A stretch of DNA of 5,309 nt from positions 1 through 5,309 of the forward strand of contig JAEWIK010000389.1 of assembly GCA_023387135.1 (NCBI GenBank), read 5' to 3'. The position numbers and the translations under genes were made by a program. Positions 1 through 5,152 of this stretch are shown piece by piece (positions within the stretch are counted from its first letter, which is position 1; each line of letters starts with the position of its first letter). The notes under the pieces were generated by a model, which saw only the letters and a program-made list of their open reading frames with translations, did not search any database and was not told the origin of the DNA. Source of the DNA: Actinomycetes bacterium (lineage in GTDB: Bacteria > Actinomycetota > Actinomycetes > Propionibacteriales > Propionibacteriaceae).

Positions 1-203
1 CCCCCCCCCCCCCCCCCCGTCCCCCACACCCACACCCACCACGCCTGGCCGGCGGGGGCGTGGTCGTCGAGCCGCCACCACAGCGCGAGCGAGGCGAGAG
101 CGAAGGCGACGGTGCCTGCCGTGATGATGCCGGTTCCGTCGGGGTCTAGCGCACGAACCGGTGCCTGAACCAGGAGCGGCGAATGCGGATGTTGGCTGTC
201 CAC
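1..203 (-). CDS. DUF2530-like small membrane protein, 3' end missing
   Basis: A minus-strand frame opens at a GTG (201-203) and stays open to the window edge, so only the first 67 residues or so are present. The reading has a polar, proline-containing N-terminus, then Q13-A-P-V-R-A-L-D-P-D-G, a hydrophobic span at about residues 25-43 ending in WWR, an acidic turn (LDDHAP) and a second hydrophobic start WWVWVW at 55-60. An LDPDG-type start, a GT-containing first span and a tryptophan-rich start of the second span are what I remember of the actinobacterial DUF2530 family, two-span proteins of about 75-90 residues with no known function. DUF2530 genes are also often found beside NCS2 permeases, which fits the divergent neighbour 44 bp away. 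The start is supported by a TAAAGT box ending 7 bases upstream. The last codons visible are an all-glycine run made by the poly-C edge and should not be trusted. The family name is from memory, not a search. Confidence 0.6.
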   Translation of the reverse strand, partial: MDSQHPHSPLLVQAPVRALDPDGTGIITAGTVAFALASLALWWRLDDHAPAGQAWWVWVWGTGGGGG

Positions 204-210
204 GGACTCA

Positions 211-216
211 ACTTTA
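211..216 (-). promoter_or_regulatory. -10 box of the DUF2530-like gene (leaderless)
   Basis: On the minus strand the hexamer reads TAAAGT and is followed by seven bases and then the GTG start at 203. This spacing would put the transcription start at or next to the start codon. No Shine-Dalgarno lies between, and no clear -35 hexamer is visible. Confidence 0.45.
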
Positions 217-234
217 TGGGAGCAGCTTTGCCCC

Positions 235-240
235 TACCAT
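235..240 (+). promoter_or_regulatory. -10 box of the NCS2 permease gene (leaderless)
   Basis: TACCAT is followed by seven bases and then ATG at 248, so transcription could begin at the start codon. This favours 248 over the in-frame ATG at 239, which overlaps the box, and over the GTG at 161. A second candidate -10, TATGGG at 215-220 with TTGGCT 17 bases upstream (192-197), would give a short leader instead. I cannot decide between them. Confidence 0.4.
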
Positions 241-247
241 GTGCGCC

Positions 248-1756
248 ATGTCCAATGCCTCGCCAACGACTGATATCCCTCCATCGCCTACAGTGAGCTC
301 GTTCGACTCCTGGTTCGAACTGACCAAGCGCGGGTCCAACCTCGGACGTGAGATCCGTGGCGGCCTGGTGACCTTCTTCACCATGGCCTACATCATCGTG
401 CTGAACCCGATCATCATCGGCACGGTCCCCGACGTCAACGGCAACCTGATCAACGGCACGCCGATCTCCGATCCCGCGAACATCCCCGGCTCGATCGGCG
501 CCGTCGCCGCTGCGACAGCCCTCATCGCCGGCATCCTCACCATCTTCATGGGCGCCTACGGCCGCTTCCCGATCGCGTTGGCGGCGGGGCTGGGCATCAA
601 CGCCGTCGTCGCCTACACGGTCGCGCAGCACATGAGCTGGACCTCGGCGATGGGCCTCGTCTTCTGGGAGGGCCTGATCATCACGATCCTGGTCTTCACC
701 GGCTTCCGGCGCGCGGTGTTCAACGCCGTTCCCCGCAACATCCGGGCGGCGATCTCCGTCGGCATCGGCCTCTTCATCGCGTTCATCGGCCTCGTGGACG
801 GCGGCATCGTCAGGCAGGCCGTCGGCACCCCGGTGCAGTTGGGCATCAACAACAGCCTGAGCGGCTGGCCGATCGCCATCTTCGTGATCACCCTCGTGCT
901 GCTCATCGTCCTGTACGTCAAGAAGGTCAAGGGCGCCATCCTCATCGCGATCCTGTCCGGCACCGTGCTCGCGGTCATCGTGCAGGCCGTCCTCAACATC
1001 GCCGGCAAGTCCGAGGACAACCCCTCCGGCTGGATGTCGAACATCCCGTCCTTCCAGGGCTGGACCGGCGTCGACCTGAGCCTGCTCGGCAAGCCGCTCG
1101 CCAACCCGGGTGAGTTCTTCTTCGGTGGCTTCACCAGCGCTGTCGGCCCGATCGCCGTCGTGCTGCTGGTGTTCTCGCTGCTGCTCGCCGACTTCTTCGA
1201 CACCATGGGCACCATCGTCGCCGTCGGCGCCGAGGGCAAGCTGCTCGAGGACGACGGCAACCCGCCGCACACCCAGGAGATCCTGGTCGTCGACTCCGTC
1301 TCGGCCATGGTGGGCGGCCTGTCCTCCACCTCGTCGAACACCTCGTACATCGAGTCGGCCTCCGGCGTCGGCGACGGTGCGCGGACCGGCATCGCGTCCA
1401 TCGTGACCGGCATCGCGTTCCTGCTCGCCATCGTGCTCGCGCCGCTGGTCAACATGGTTCCCGCCGAGGCTGCCGCTCCGGCGCTGGCCTTCGTCGGCTT
1501 CCTGATGATGTCCCAGGTCGTGCACATCGACTGGACGAACCCGGAAGAGGGCATCCCGGCGTTCTTCGCCATCATCCTGATGCCGTTCGCCTACTCCATC
1601 ACCGTCGGCATCGGCGCGGGCTTCGTGCTCTACGTCGCCATCAAGGCGGTCGTCGGCAAGGCGAAGCAGGTGCATCCGCTGCTCTGGGTGGTGGCTGTCG
1701 CCTTCCTGATCTACTTCGTCCAGGGCCCGATCCTGCAGGCAGTGGGACTGAAGTAA
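248..1756 (+). CDS. NCS2-family permease, AzgA-type (purine: adenine/guanine/hypoxanthine)
   Basis: This 502-residue polytopic inner-membrane protein matches the AzgA branch (COG2252) of the NCS2 nucleobase:cation symporters, which import purines such as adenine, guanine and hypoxanthine by proton symport. Seen in sequence: the first-span signature TMAYIIVLNP (residues 45-54), GINAVVAYTV (116-125), the FDTMGT motif of span 8 (317-322), and the span-10 half-helix region STSSNTSYIESASGVGDGAR (360-379), whose T-S-Y-I-E-S core is characteristic of the branch. About a dozen or more hydrophobic spans fill the rest, and a short basic segment ends it. Length is slightly above the usual 430-490, mainly from a polar N-terminus and a loop at about 253-290. 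The start at 248 is preferred because residues upstream are not hydrophobic or family-like and a -10 box sits 7 bases before it. The gene is divergent from a DUF2530-like gene and ends at a hairpin. I cannot tell which purine is preferred. Confidence 0.93.
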   Translation: MSNASPTTDIPPSPTVSSFDSWFELTKRGSNLGREIRGGLVTFFTMAYIIVLNPIIIGTVPDVNGNLINGTPISDPANIPGSIGAVAAATALIAGILTIFMGAYGRFPIALAAGLGINAVVAYTVAQHMSWTSAMGLVFWEGLIITILVFTGFRRAVFNAVPRNIRAAISVGIGLFIAFIGLVDGGIVRQAVGTPVQLGINNSLSGWPIAIFVITLVLLIVLYVKKVKGAILIAILSGTVLAVIVQAVLNIAGKSEDNPSGWMSNIPSFQGWTGVDLSLLGKPLANPGEFFFGGFTSAVGPIAVVLLVFSLLLADFFDTMGTIVAVGAEGKLLEDDGNPPHTQEILVVDSVSAMVGGLSSTSSNTSYIESASGVGDGARTGIASIVTGIAFLLAIVLAPLVNMVPAEAAAPALAFVGFLMMSQVVHIDWTNPEEGIPAFFAIILMPFAYSITVGIGAGFVLYVAIKAVVGKAKQVHPLLWVVAVAFLIYFVQGPILQAVGLK

Positions 1757-1765
1757 CTCTCACCA

Positions 1766-1800
1766 CCTGCGGCGCCGTCCAGTTCGGGCGGCGCCGCAGG
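1766..1800. terminator. GC-rich hairpin between convergent genes, probable bidirectional terminator
   Basis: A perfect 12-bp inverted repeat, CCTGCGGCGCCG (1766-1777) with CGGCGCCGCAGG (1789-1800), encloses an 11-base loop. It begins 9 bases after the permease stop and ends 11 bases before the stop of the convergent minus-strand gene. It lacks a T tract on either side. Hairpins without a T tract are common at actinobacterial gene ends, but without one the terminating strength is uncertain. Confidence 0.7.
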
Positions 1801-1811
1801 CGCGTCCGGGA

Positions 1812-2462
1812 TCAGTCGGCCCACCACAGGCACACAGCGTCCGGCCGCGGCCTGCCCGCCGCCTCGGCGGCGCCCGTCCACTCCTCGAAGCCCGCCAGCC
1901 AGGCGGTGATGCCGCCGGTCCACTCCCTGCTGGCGGGTTCGAGCTGGTCCTCGACCTCGCTCCAGGACCTGCCTGCCGCGCTCGCCCTGTCACCCGGGCA
2001 GTAGCCGGCCATCATGGCGGGCGCCGGCCGCAGGGTGATCCCGAGGTCGGCCGACAGCAGCGCCCTGGGCGAGAACTTCGCGGGCACCTGGGTACGTCCG
2101 AGGTCGAACTCGATCGCGTTGAGGCTGTGCTCGTCGAGCGCGACCGAGTGCGTCGACCATGCCTTGGCTTCGAGCCAGGCAGCCAGCAGCCGCCAGCTCG
2201 CCGTCAGCCTGGACGGAGGGACGTGCTGGCCCGCCAGCAGCGTCTCGCAGTCGTCCCGGGTGGCGGAGTCGGCGGTGAGGAGCGGTGCGTCCACCGGGCG
2301 GGCGAACAGCGGGCCCAGCTTGCCCAGCAGGCCGTGGTGCGCGGCCGGCTGTCCGAACCTGCGGGCCGCGACGGCACGCAGCAGTTCGGCATCGTCCTCC
2401 GAAGCGCCGAAGATGTCCCTGACCTCATCGACAGAGATCGCGTAGAGCCACAGCGTGCCCAC
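1812..2462 (-). CDS. Hypothetical protein, 216 residues, unrecognised
   Basis: I do not recognise this protein with confidence. From the GTG at 2462 it reads GTLWLYAISVDEVRDIFGAS, an acidic helix with E26-L-L-R, then RRF-rich and HH-containing segments. A histidine/tryptophan-containing middle follows (SWRLLAAWLEAKAW at about 89-102), and a C-terminus rich in tryptophan (W167, W181, W188, W195, W214, W215) ends in CLWWAD. There is no signal peptide or membrane span, so it is probably cytoplasmic. The opening 'YAIS-[VL]D-x-[VL]' followed by a charged helix loosely recalls small actinobacterial proteins of the DUF7691 type, but this is a weak recollection. The open frame continues upstream of 2462, but the extra residues (arginine- and proline-rich) look non-coding and overlap two plus-strand genes. 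A TATCGT box ending 7 bases before this GTG supports the start. It is divergent from the 31-residue peptide gene, 67 bp apart. Confidence 0.75.
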   Translation of the reverse strand: MGTLWLYAISVDEVRDIFGASEDDAELLRAVAARRFGQPAAHHGLLGKLGPLFARPVDAPLLTADSATRDDCETLLAGQHVPPSRLTASWRLLAAWLEAKAWSTHSVALDEHSLNAIEFDLGRTQVPAKFSPRALLSADLGITLRPAPAMMAGYCPGDRASAAGRSWSEVEDQLEPASREWTGGITAWLAGFEEWTGAAEAAGRPRPDAVCLWWAD

Positions 2463-2469
2463 GTGAGCA

Positions 2470-2475
2470 ACGATA
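2470..2475 (-). promoter_or_regulatory. -10 box of the 216-residue minus-strand gene (leaderless)
   Basis: On the minus strand TATCGT is followed by seven bases and then GTG at 2462. No Shine-Dalgarno is placed for that start; the nearest purine run (GGGGAG) is more than 20 bases upstream of it. No convincing -35 hexamer is present. Confidence 0.5.
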
Positions 2476-2517
2476 GGCGAAGCTCCCCGTCGGCCCCAGC
2501 CTTCTGTGGGCTTGGCA

Positions 2518-2523
2518 TAGATT
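2518..2523 (+). promoter_or_regulatory. -10 box of the 31-residue peptide gene (leaderless)
   Basis: TAGATT is followed by six bases and then GTG at 2530. The TAG of the box is itself an in-frame stop for the peptide frame, so translation cannot start further upstream. It lies back-to-back with the minus-strand TATCGT box, 42 bases away. Confidence 0.5.
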
Positions 2524-2529
2524 TGGCGC

Positions 2530-2625
2530 GTGAACCCACGAACCCGACGGCTGATAGTCAGCGGTGCGCTGTTGGTGATGCTGGCGCTGGTGGTCGTGGG
2601 GTCGTTGCTCTCGTGGGGCAACTGA
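2530..2625 (+). CDS. 31-residue single-span membrane peptide
   Basis: A GTG-initiated frame ends at TGA 2623-2625. It encodes a basic N-terminus (M-N-P-R-T-R-R), one hydrophobic helix of about 21 residues (LIVSGALLVMLALVVVGSLL, residues 8-27) and a four-residue tail (SWGN). Positive charges before the helix predict the tail faces outside. It is too short for routine gene finders but has three supports: the helix is uninterrupted and of membrane length, the frame is bounded by an upstream stop just before the start, and a TAGATT box sits six bases before GTG. I do not recognise a family; small one-span proteins often modulate a larger membrane partner, but no partner is evident here. It could be the first gene of a unit with the exported protein 88 bp downstream, although that gene has its own -10 box. 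Chance hydrophobicity in GC-rich DNA is the main alternative. Confidence 0.6.
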   Translation: MNPRTRRLIVSGALLVMLALVVVGSLLSWGN

Positions 2626-2700
2626 GGCGAGCTGCAAGGCGCCGCGAGTGATTCTGCGCAGGCGTCGAGGCGTGGCGAGCGGGGTGGGGCCGGTGGGGAA

Positions 2701-2706
2701 TAGACT
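2701..2706 (+). promoter_or_regulatory. -10 box of the exported 90-residue protein gene (leaderless)
   Basis: TAGACT is followed by seven bases and then ATG at 2714. The bases between (CCGCGGC) contain no Shine-Dalgarno. No -35 hexamer is evident. Confidence 0.5.
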
Positions 2707-2713
2707 CCGCGGC

Positions 2714-2986
2714 ATGTCGTCCTGGTGTCGCGCGCTGCTCGCAGTCCTGGTGACTGGCGCCGTCCTTCTGCTCGCACCACCGGGCCTCGCCCGCGCCGAG
2801 TCTCCGTCCCCCACGTCGTCCCCCGCCGCGACGGCGACAGCCAGCCCGGGGGCCGACGTCGGCGACGATTCCGAGCCCGAGGATTCTCCGGACGTCGCTC
2901 CCGACAACACCCGCACGGTGATCGCCCTGGCGGGCGCGGGAGTGCTCGCGCTGATCGCCGCCTCAGTGGTGTTCCTGCGGCGCTGA
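2714..2986 (+). CDS. Small exported protein with C-terminal membrane anchor
   Basis: The 90-residue product has a classic Sec signal peptide: M-S-S-W-C-R, a hydrophobic core ALLAVLVTGAVLLL, then A-R-A before E29, a good signal-peptidase I site after A28. The mature part (29-66) is a low-complexity linker rich in Ser, Pro, Thr and Ala, turning acidic at D48-D64 (several D and E). A second hydrophobic helix (about 69-88) ends in R89-R90, so the protein should sit with the linker outside and the tail anchored. This resembles a sortase-substrate layout but has no LPXTG-type motif, so it is not a clear sortase target. I do not recognise a family. The upstream in-frame ATG at 2648 would add an arginine-rich stretch in front of the signal peptide and is unlikely. 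Its last 24 bases overlap the 3' end of the convergent release-factor gene. Confidence 0.75.
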   Translation: MSSWCRALLAVLVTGAVLLLAPPGLARAESPSPTSSPAATATASPGADVGDDSEPEDSPDVAPDNTRTVIALAGAGVLALIAASVVFLRR

Positions 2987-3640
2987 CTCCCTCGCCTGCG
3001 CGGCGTCGTTGAGCTCGATGGGCACCGCCCTGAACAGCGTCGGGAAGCTCACCAGCACCGAGTGGTTGGGGTCAGCCACCGGATAGACGGGCTGCGGCGT
3101 CCTCTCGGCGAGTTCCCTGAGCTCGGTGAAGTCGGCGAGCACCGTCCGTGCCGCAGTCCCGTCCCCTCCCAGCACCAGCGCGTCGAGGTCGCCGACGCGC
3201 GGTGCGAGCAGGGTGGCGACGTCGTCGGCGGCCTCGGCGAAGGCCTTCGCCGTCTGGTTGCCGCGCCTGCGGGCGTACCGCTGTTGCGACCAGCCGCCCG
3301 CCTTGGTCGTGCCCTGGACGTAGTGGTGGTCGTGCCGCCCTTCGTCGAGGGTGGCCCCGGTGAAGACTCCCACGGCGTGGGCCCGCCGGCGGACGAGGAG
3401 GGCTCCCACGGTGCGGGTGCGCTCGAAAGACTCCACCACCTCGGCCAACGGGTCGTCGACGCCCGGCAGGGCGCCCCACGTCAGGACGATCCCGGCGACG
3501 GCGCCGTCGGGGCAGGTACACCTCACACGGTCGTCTCCGGCCTCAACCACGGGCTCGCCGTGCCGCTCGGCGAAGCGTGCGAGCCATCCCCGCAGTCGTT
3601 CGGGAGGGATTCGCACTGTGCGCGTGGCGGTGGCTGTCAT
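2963..3640 (-). CDS. acVLRF1 family peptidyl-tRNA hydrolase / release factor
   Basis: The 225-residue product looks like acVLRF1, the actinobacterial Vms1-like release factor 1 domain related to eRF1 and yeast Vms1/ANKZF1, which hydrolyse peptidyl-tRNA on stalled or split ribosomes. The hallmark is at residues 114-129, AGGWSQQRYARRRGNQ. The G-W-S-Q loop, with Q119 (or neighbouring Q120) in the place of the catalytic glutamine of the GGQ/GSQ loop, is followed by the arginine-rich helix typical of the family. A histidine-rich HDHHYVQGT segment (103-111) leads into it. The C-terminal half contains LDALVLGGDG (152-161), the expected Rossmann-like strand-loop. ATG at 3640 is chosen because the upstream extension is not family-like and would overlap the divergent dtxR gene; a GTG at V9 is a weaker alternative. 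It lacks a clear Shine-Dalgarno or a well-spaced -10 box. It lies tail-to-tail with the exported-protein gene. The assignment is from motif memory, without a search. Confidence 0.85.
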   Translation of the reverse strand: MTATATRTVRIPPERLRGWLARFAERHGEPVVEAGDDRVRCTCPDGAVAGIVLTWGALPGVDDPLAEVVESFERTRTVGALLVRRRAHAVGVFTGATLDEGRHDHHYVQGTTKAGGWSQQRYARRRGNQTAKAFAEAADDVATLLAPRVGDLDALVLGGDGTAARTVLADFTELRELAERTPQPVYPVADPNHSVLVSFPTLFRAVPIELNDAAQARESAPQEHH

Positions 3641-3683
3641 GACGATAGTGTGGCCCTTGCGCCCGGAGGAACAGGAGTGGTGA
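3641..3683. promoter_or_regulatory. Divergent intergenic region of acVLRF1 and dtxR, with dtxR ribosome binding site
   Basis: Only 43 bp separate the two divergent starts. For dtxR, AGGAG at 3673-3677 sits six bases before ATG 3684, a good Shine-Dalgarno. TAGTGT at 3646-3651 is a possible -10 box giving a leader of about 25 bases. On the other strand TATCGT (3642-3647) is too close to the acVLRF1 ATG for a leaderless start, and CACACT six bases upstream of the ATG is a poor match. GTCATGAC (3635-3642) is an 8-bp palindrome over the acVLRF1 start. There is no recognisable TTAGG-type iron box, so autoregulation by DtxR is not shown. Confidence 0.4.
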
Positions 3684-4373
3684 ATGCCCGACCTCATCGA
3701 CACCACCGAGATGTACCTGCGCACCATCTACGAACTCGGCGAAGAAGGTGTGCCGCCGTTGCGCGCCCGGATCGCCGAGCGCCTCAAGCAGAGCGGCCCG
3801 ACGGTCTCCCAGACTGTGGCCAGGATGGAGCGGGACGGTCTCCTGACCCTGCACGAGGATCGGCACCTCATCCTCACCCCGCTGGGCCAGGACCTCGCGA
3901 CGCGCGTCATGCGGCGGCACCGGCTGGCCGAACGCCTGCTCACCGACGTCATCGGGCTCGACTGGGAGCTCGTCCATGACGAGGCCTGCCGCTGGGAGCA
4001 CGTGATCTCCACCGACGTCGAGCGCCGCCTGGTCGAGATCCTCAACCATCCGACGGAGTCTCCCTACGGCAACCCGATCCCCGCCCTCGAGGAACTGGGG
4101 TCGGCGCCCGCCGACGAGGGGTTCCTGGACGGGACCGAGCCGCTGGGCGAGCTGCTGGCGGACGGCGACCGTCACGAGGTGGTCATCAGGAGGATGAGCG
4201 AGGCGGTCCAGGCCGACCTCGACGTCCTGCGCGCCATGTCGGAGTCAGGCGTCAGGCCCGGTGTCACGATCGCCGCGGTCATCGAGCGCGGCGAGTTGAT
4301 CCTCGCCGGAGCCGACAGCGAATGCGCCCTCCCGGTGGCGCTCGCCGACCACATCTTCATCGCCGCCAGCTAG
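3684..4373 (+). CDS. dtxR: DtxR/IdeR-type iron-dependent transcriptional repressor
   Basis: The 229-residue protein aligns by eye with DtxR (226 residues) and IdeR, cytoplasmic repressors that bind DNA when loaded with ferrous iron and shut off iron-uptake genes. Residues 1-73 are the winged helix, with the recognition segment QSGPTVSQTVARMERDGL (36-53). Residues 74-140 are the dimerisation and metal-binding domain. The primary metal site is complete at DtxR numbering: M10, C102, E105, H106. The ancillary site is present too: H79, E83, H98, plus E173 and Q176, which correspond to DtxR E170 and Q173 after a three-residue insertion. The presence of C102 (where the manganese-sensing MntR lacks it) favours iron over manganese. 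The C-terminus (about 189-229) is the SH3-like domain. An AGGAG Shine-Dalgarno six bases upstream fixes the start. The gene is divergent from acVLRF1 and followed 88 bp later by trxA, which has its own promoter. Confidence 0.95.
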   Translation: MPDLIDTTEMYLRTIYELGEEGVPPLRARIAERLKQSGPTVSQTVARMERDGLLTLHEDRHLILTPLGQDLATRVMRRHRLAERLLTDVIGLDWELVHDEACRWEHVISTDVERRLVEILNHPTESPYGNPIPALEELGSAPADEGFLDGTEPLGELLADGDRHEVVIRRMSEAVQADLDVLRAMSESGVRPGVTIAAVIERGELILAGADSECALPVALADHIFIAAS

Positions 4374-4403
4374 GAGGGTGGGGCGCGTCGTCGTCCACCT
4401 GGC

Positions 4404-4429
4404 GGAATACTCCCGCGACGAGGGGTGTT
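4404..4429 (+). promoter_or_regulatory. SigR/SigH-type thiol-stress promoter of trxA
   Basis: GGAAT (4404-4408) is separated by exactly 18 bases from GTT (4427-4429). This is the consensus reported for promoters of the redox-responsive sigma factor SigR of Streptomyces, equivalent to mycobacterial SigH, whose regulons include thioredoxin genes. It would put the transcription start near 4436 and give a leader of about 25 bases that contains the AGAGGA ribosome binding site at 4451-4456, five bases before ATG 4462. The GTT also lies in a 7-bp inverted repeat, GGTGTTG (4424-4430) with CAACACC (4440-4446). Because that repeat spans the -10 element it is more likely a DNA dyad than an RNA hairpin. 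Confidence 0.75.
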
Positions 4430-4461
4430 GAGCCCTGTGCAACACCGACGAGAGGAATTCC

Positions 4462-4824
4462 ATGGCAACCGTTGCCCTGACAGGCGAGAGCTTCGGCAGC
4501 ACGATCGACACCAACGACATCGTGTTCGTCGATTTCTGGGCATCCTGGTGTGGCCCGTGCCGCATGTTCTCCCCGATCTTCGAGGAGGCGTCAAAGACCA
4601 ATACCGACGTGGTCTTCGGCAAGGTCGACACCGACGACCAGCGTGAGCTGGCGGGTGCTCTCGACATCCAGTCCATCCCGACGATCATGGCGTTCCGGGG
4701 CGGCTACCTCGTCTTCCGTGAGTCGGGCGTGCTCAACCGCAAGCAGCTCGACAGCGTGATCGAGCAGGTCCGTGAACTCGACCTGGAAGCGCTCAAGGCG
4801 GAGGCCGCGGCGGCCGGACAGTGA
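4462..4824 (+). CDS. trxA: Thioredoxin
   Basis: The 120-residue protein is a thioredoxin-fold disulfide reductase that, with NADPH-dependent thioredoxin reductase, keeps cytoplasmic protein thiols reduced. The active site W29-C30-G31-P32-C33 follows the strand VFVDFWAS (21-28, with buried D24). The cis-proline is P73 in S71-I-P-T. Strand VVFGKVDTDD (50-59) and the G80-G81 turn before the last strand complete the fold. Ten to twelve extra residues at the C-terminus (LEALKAEAAAAGQ) form a short alanine/glutamate tail beyond the usual core of about 108. There is no signal peptide. AGAGGA at 4451-4456 is the ribosome binding site. A SigR/SigH-type promoter upstream predicts induction by thiol oxidation. 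The partner reductase gene is not in this window. The gene follows dtxR in the same direction but likely is transcribed on its own. Confidence 0.95.
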   Translation: MATVALTGESFGSTIDTNDIVFVDFWASWCGPCRMFSPIFEEASKTNTDVVFGKVDTDDQRELAGALDIQSIPTIMAFRGGYLVFRESGVLNRKQLDSVIEQVRELDLEALKAEAAAAGQ

Positions 4825-4939
4825 ACGCGACCGCGACAGTCTGAACCACGTGTTGAGACTCCGCGGCGCCTTTTGTGCCGTTTCGCGCCGAGAAGGCTTT
4901 GCGGATGACACGTGCTCCGATTCATGCAATACTTCTTTC

Positions 4940-4983
4940 CGGAGTTCCTGCCCCATCCCCCCGGGCAGGAACTTCGTCTTTGT
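4940..4983 (+). terminator. Rho-independent terminator downstream of trxA
   Basis: A stem of 14 bp pairs 4940-4953 with 4963-4976, with the perfect inner part GTTCCTGCCC/GGGCAGGAAC, one G-U pair outside it and a 9-base loop (CATCCCCCC). TCTTTGT follows on the plus strand, and no T tract follows on the minus strand, so it acts on plus-strand transcription. It lies 115 bases after the trxA stop, leaving room for a long 3' untranslated region. Confidence 0.8.
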
Positions 4984-5093
4984 AGGGGTGGTCCGCCCCG
5001 GCCCAGCCGGGTGTTCCCGCTAGACGCGACGCGTGGCGGGCCCAGACCTCAGGGTCGACACAGGTCGCTGGTCGAGTGCGGTTGGTGCGCCAA

Positions 5094-5103
5094 TGAACGT
5101 TCA
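5094..5103. repeat. 10-bp perfect palindrome TGAACGTTCA
   Basis: TGAACGTTCA is a perfect dyad in the AT-richer part of the intergenic region. Such symmetric sites are typical of dimeric repressors, but no gene start lies nearby to be controlled. Chance occurrence of a 10-bp palindrome in a few kilobases is not negligible. Confidence 0.3.
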
Positions 5104-5152
5104 AAACCGGTAGTTTCGTAAAACTCTTTCGCGAGCGAACAACGCGCGCGCT

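Noticed and set aside
21..44. CCACAC-type tandem repeat near the left edge
   Set aside because: It is the reverse complement of codons for alternating Trp and Val (WWVWVW) in the DUF2530-like gene, so it is coding, not a separate repeat.
161..247. N-terminal extension of the permease from GTG 161 or ATG 239
   Set aside because: The added residues are not family-like, would overlap the divergent gene's start, and ATG 239 overlaps the -10 box that fits ATG 248.
146..1675. A 509-codon open frame antisense to the permease
   Set aside because: It is full of Asp, Arg, Gly, Glu and His in the manner of the opposite strand of GC-rich genes, has no domain, and lies wholly opposite a clear permease.
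2697..2720. A second SigR-type promoter starting GGAAT at 2698
   Set aside because: No GTT lies 17-19 bases downstream; only the TAGACT -10 fits.
2463..2780. Upstream extension of the 216-residue minus-strand gene
   Set aside because: It is rich in Arg/Pro/Thr, overlaps two plus-strand genes, and the GTG at 2462 has a matching promoter.
2833..2986. Sortase substrate reading of the exported protein
   Set aside because: The C-terminal helix and Arg tail fit, but there is no LPXTG-like motif before the helix.
3062..3979. A 305-codon plus-strand open frame opposite acVLRF1 and into dtxR
   Set aside because: Composition is Arg/Gly/Pro/His-rich, no motif, and both overlapped genes carry diagnostic residues in their own frames.
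4904..4984. A 26-codon ATG frame after trxA
   Set aside because: Its second half is the terminator stem and loop, and there is no ribosome binding site.
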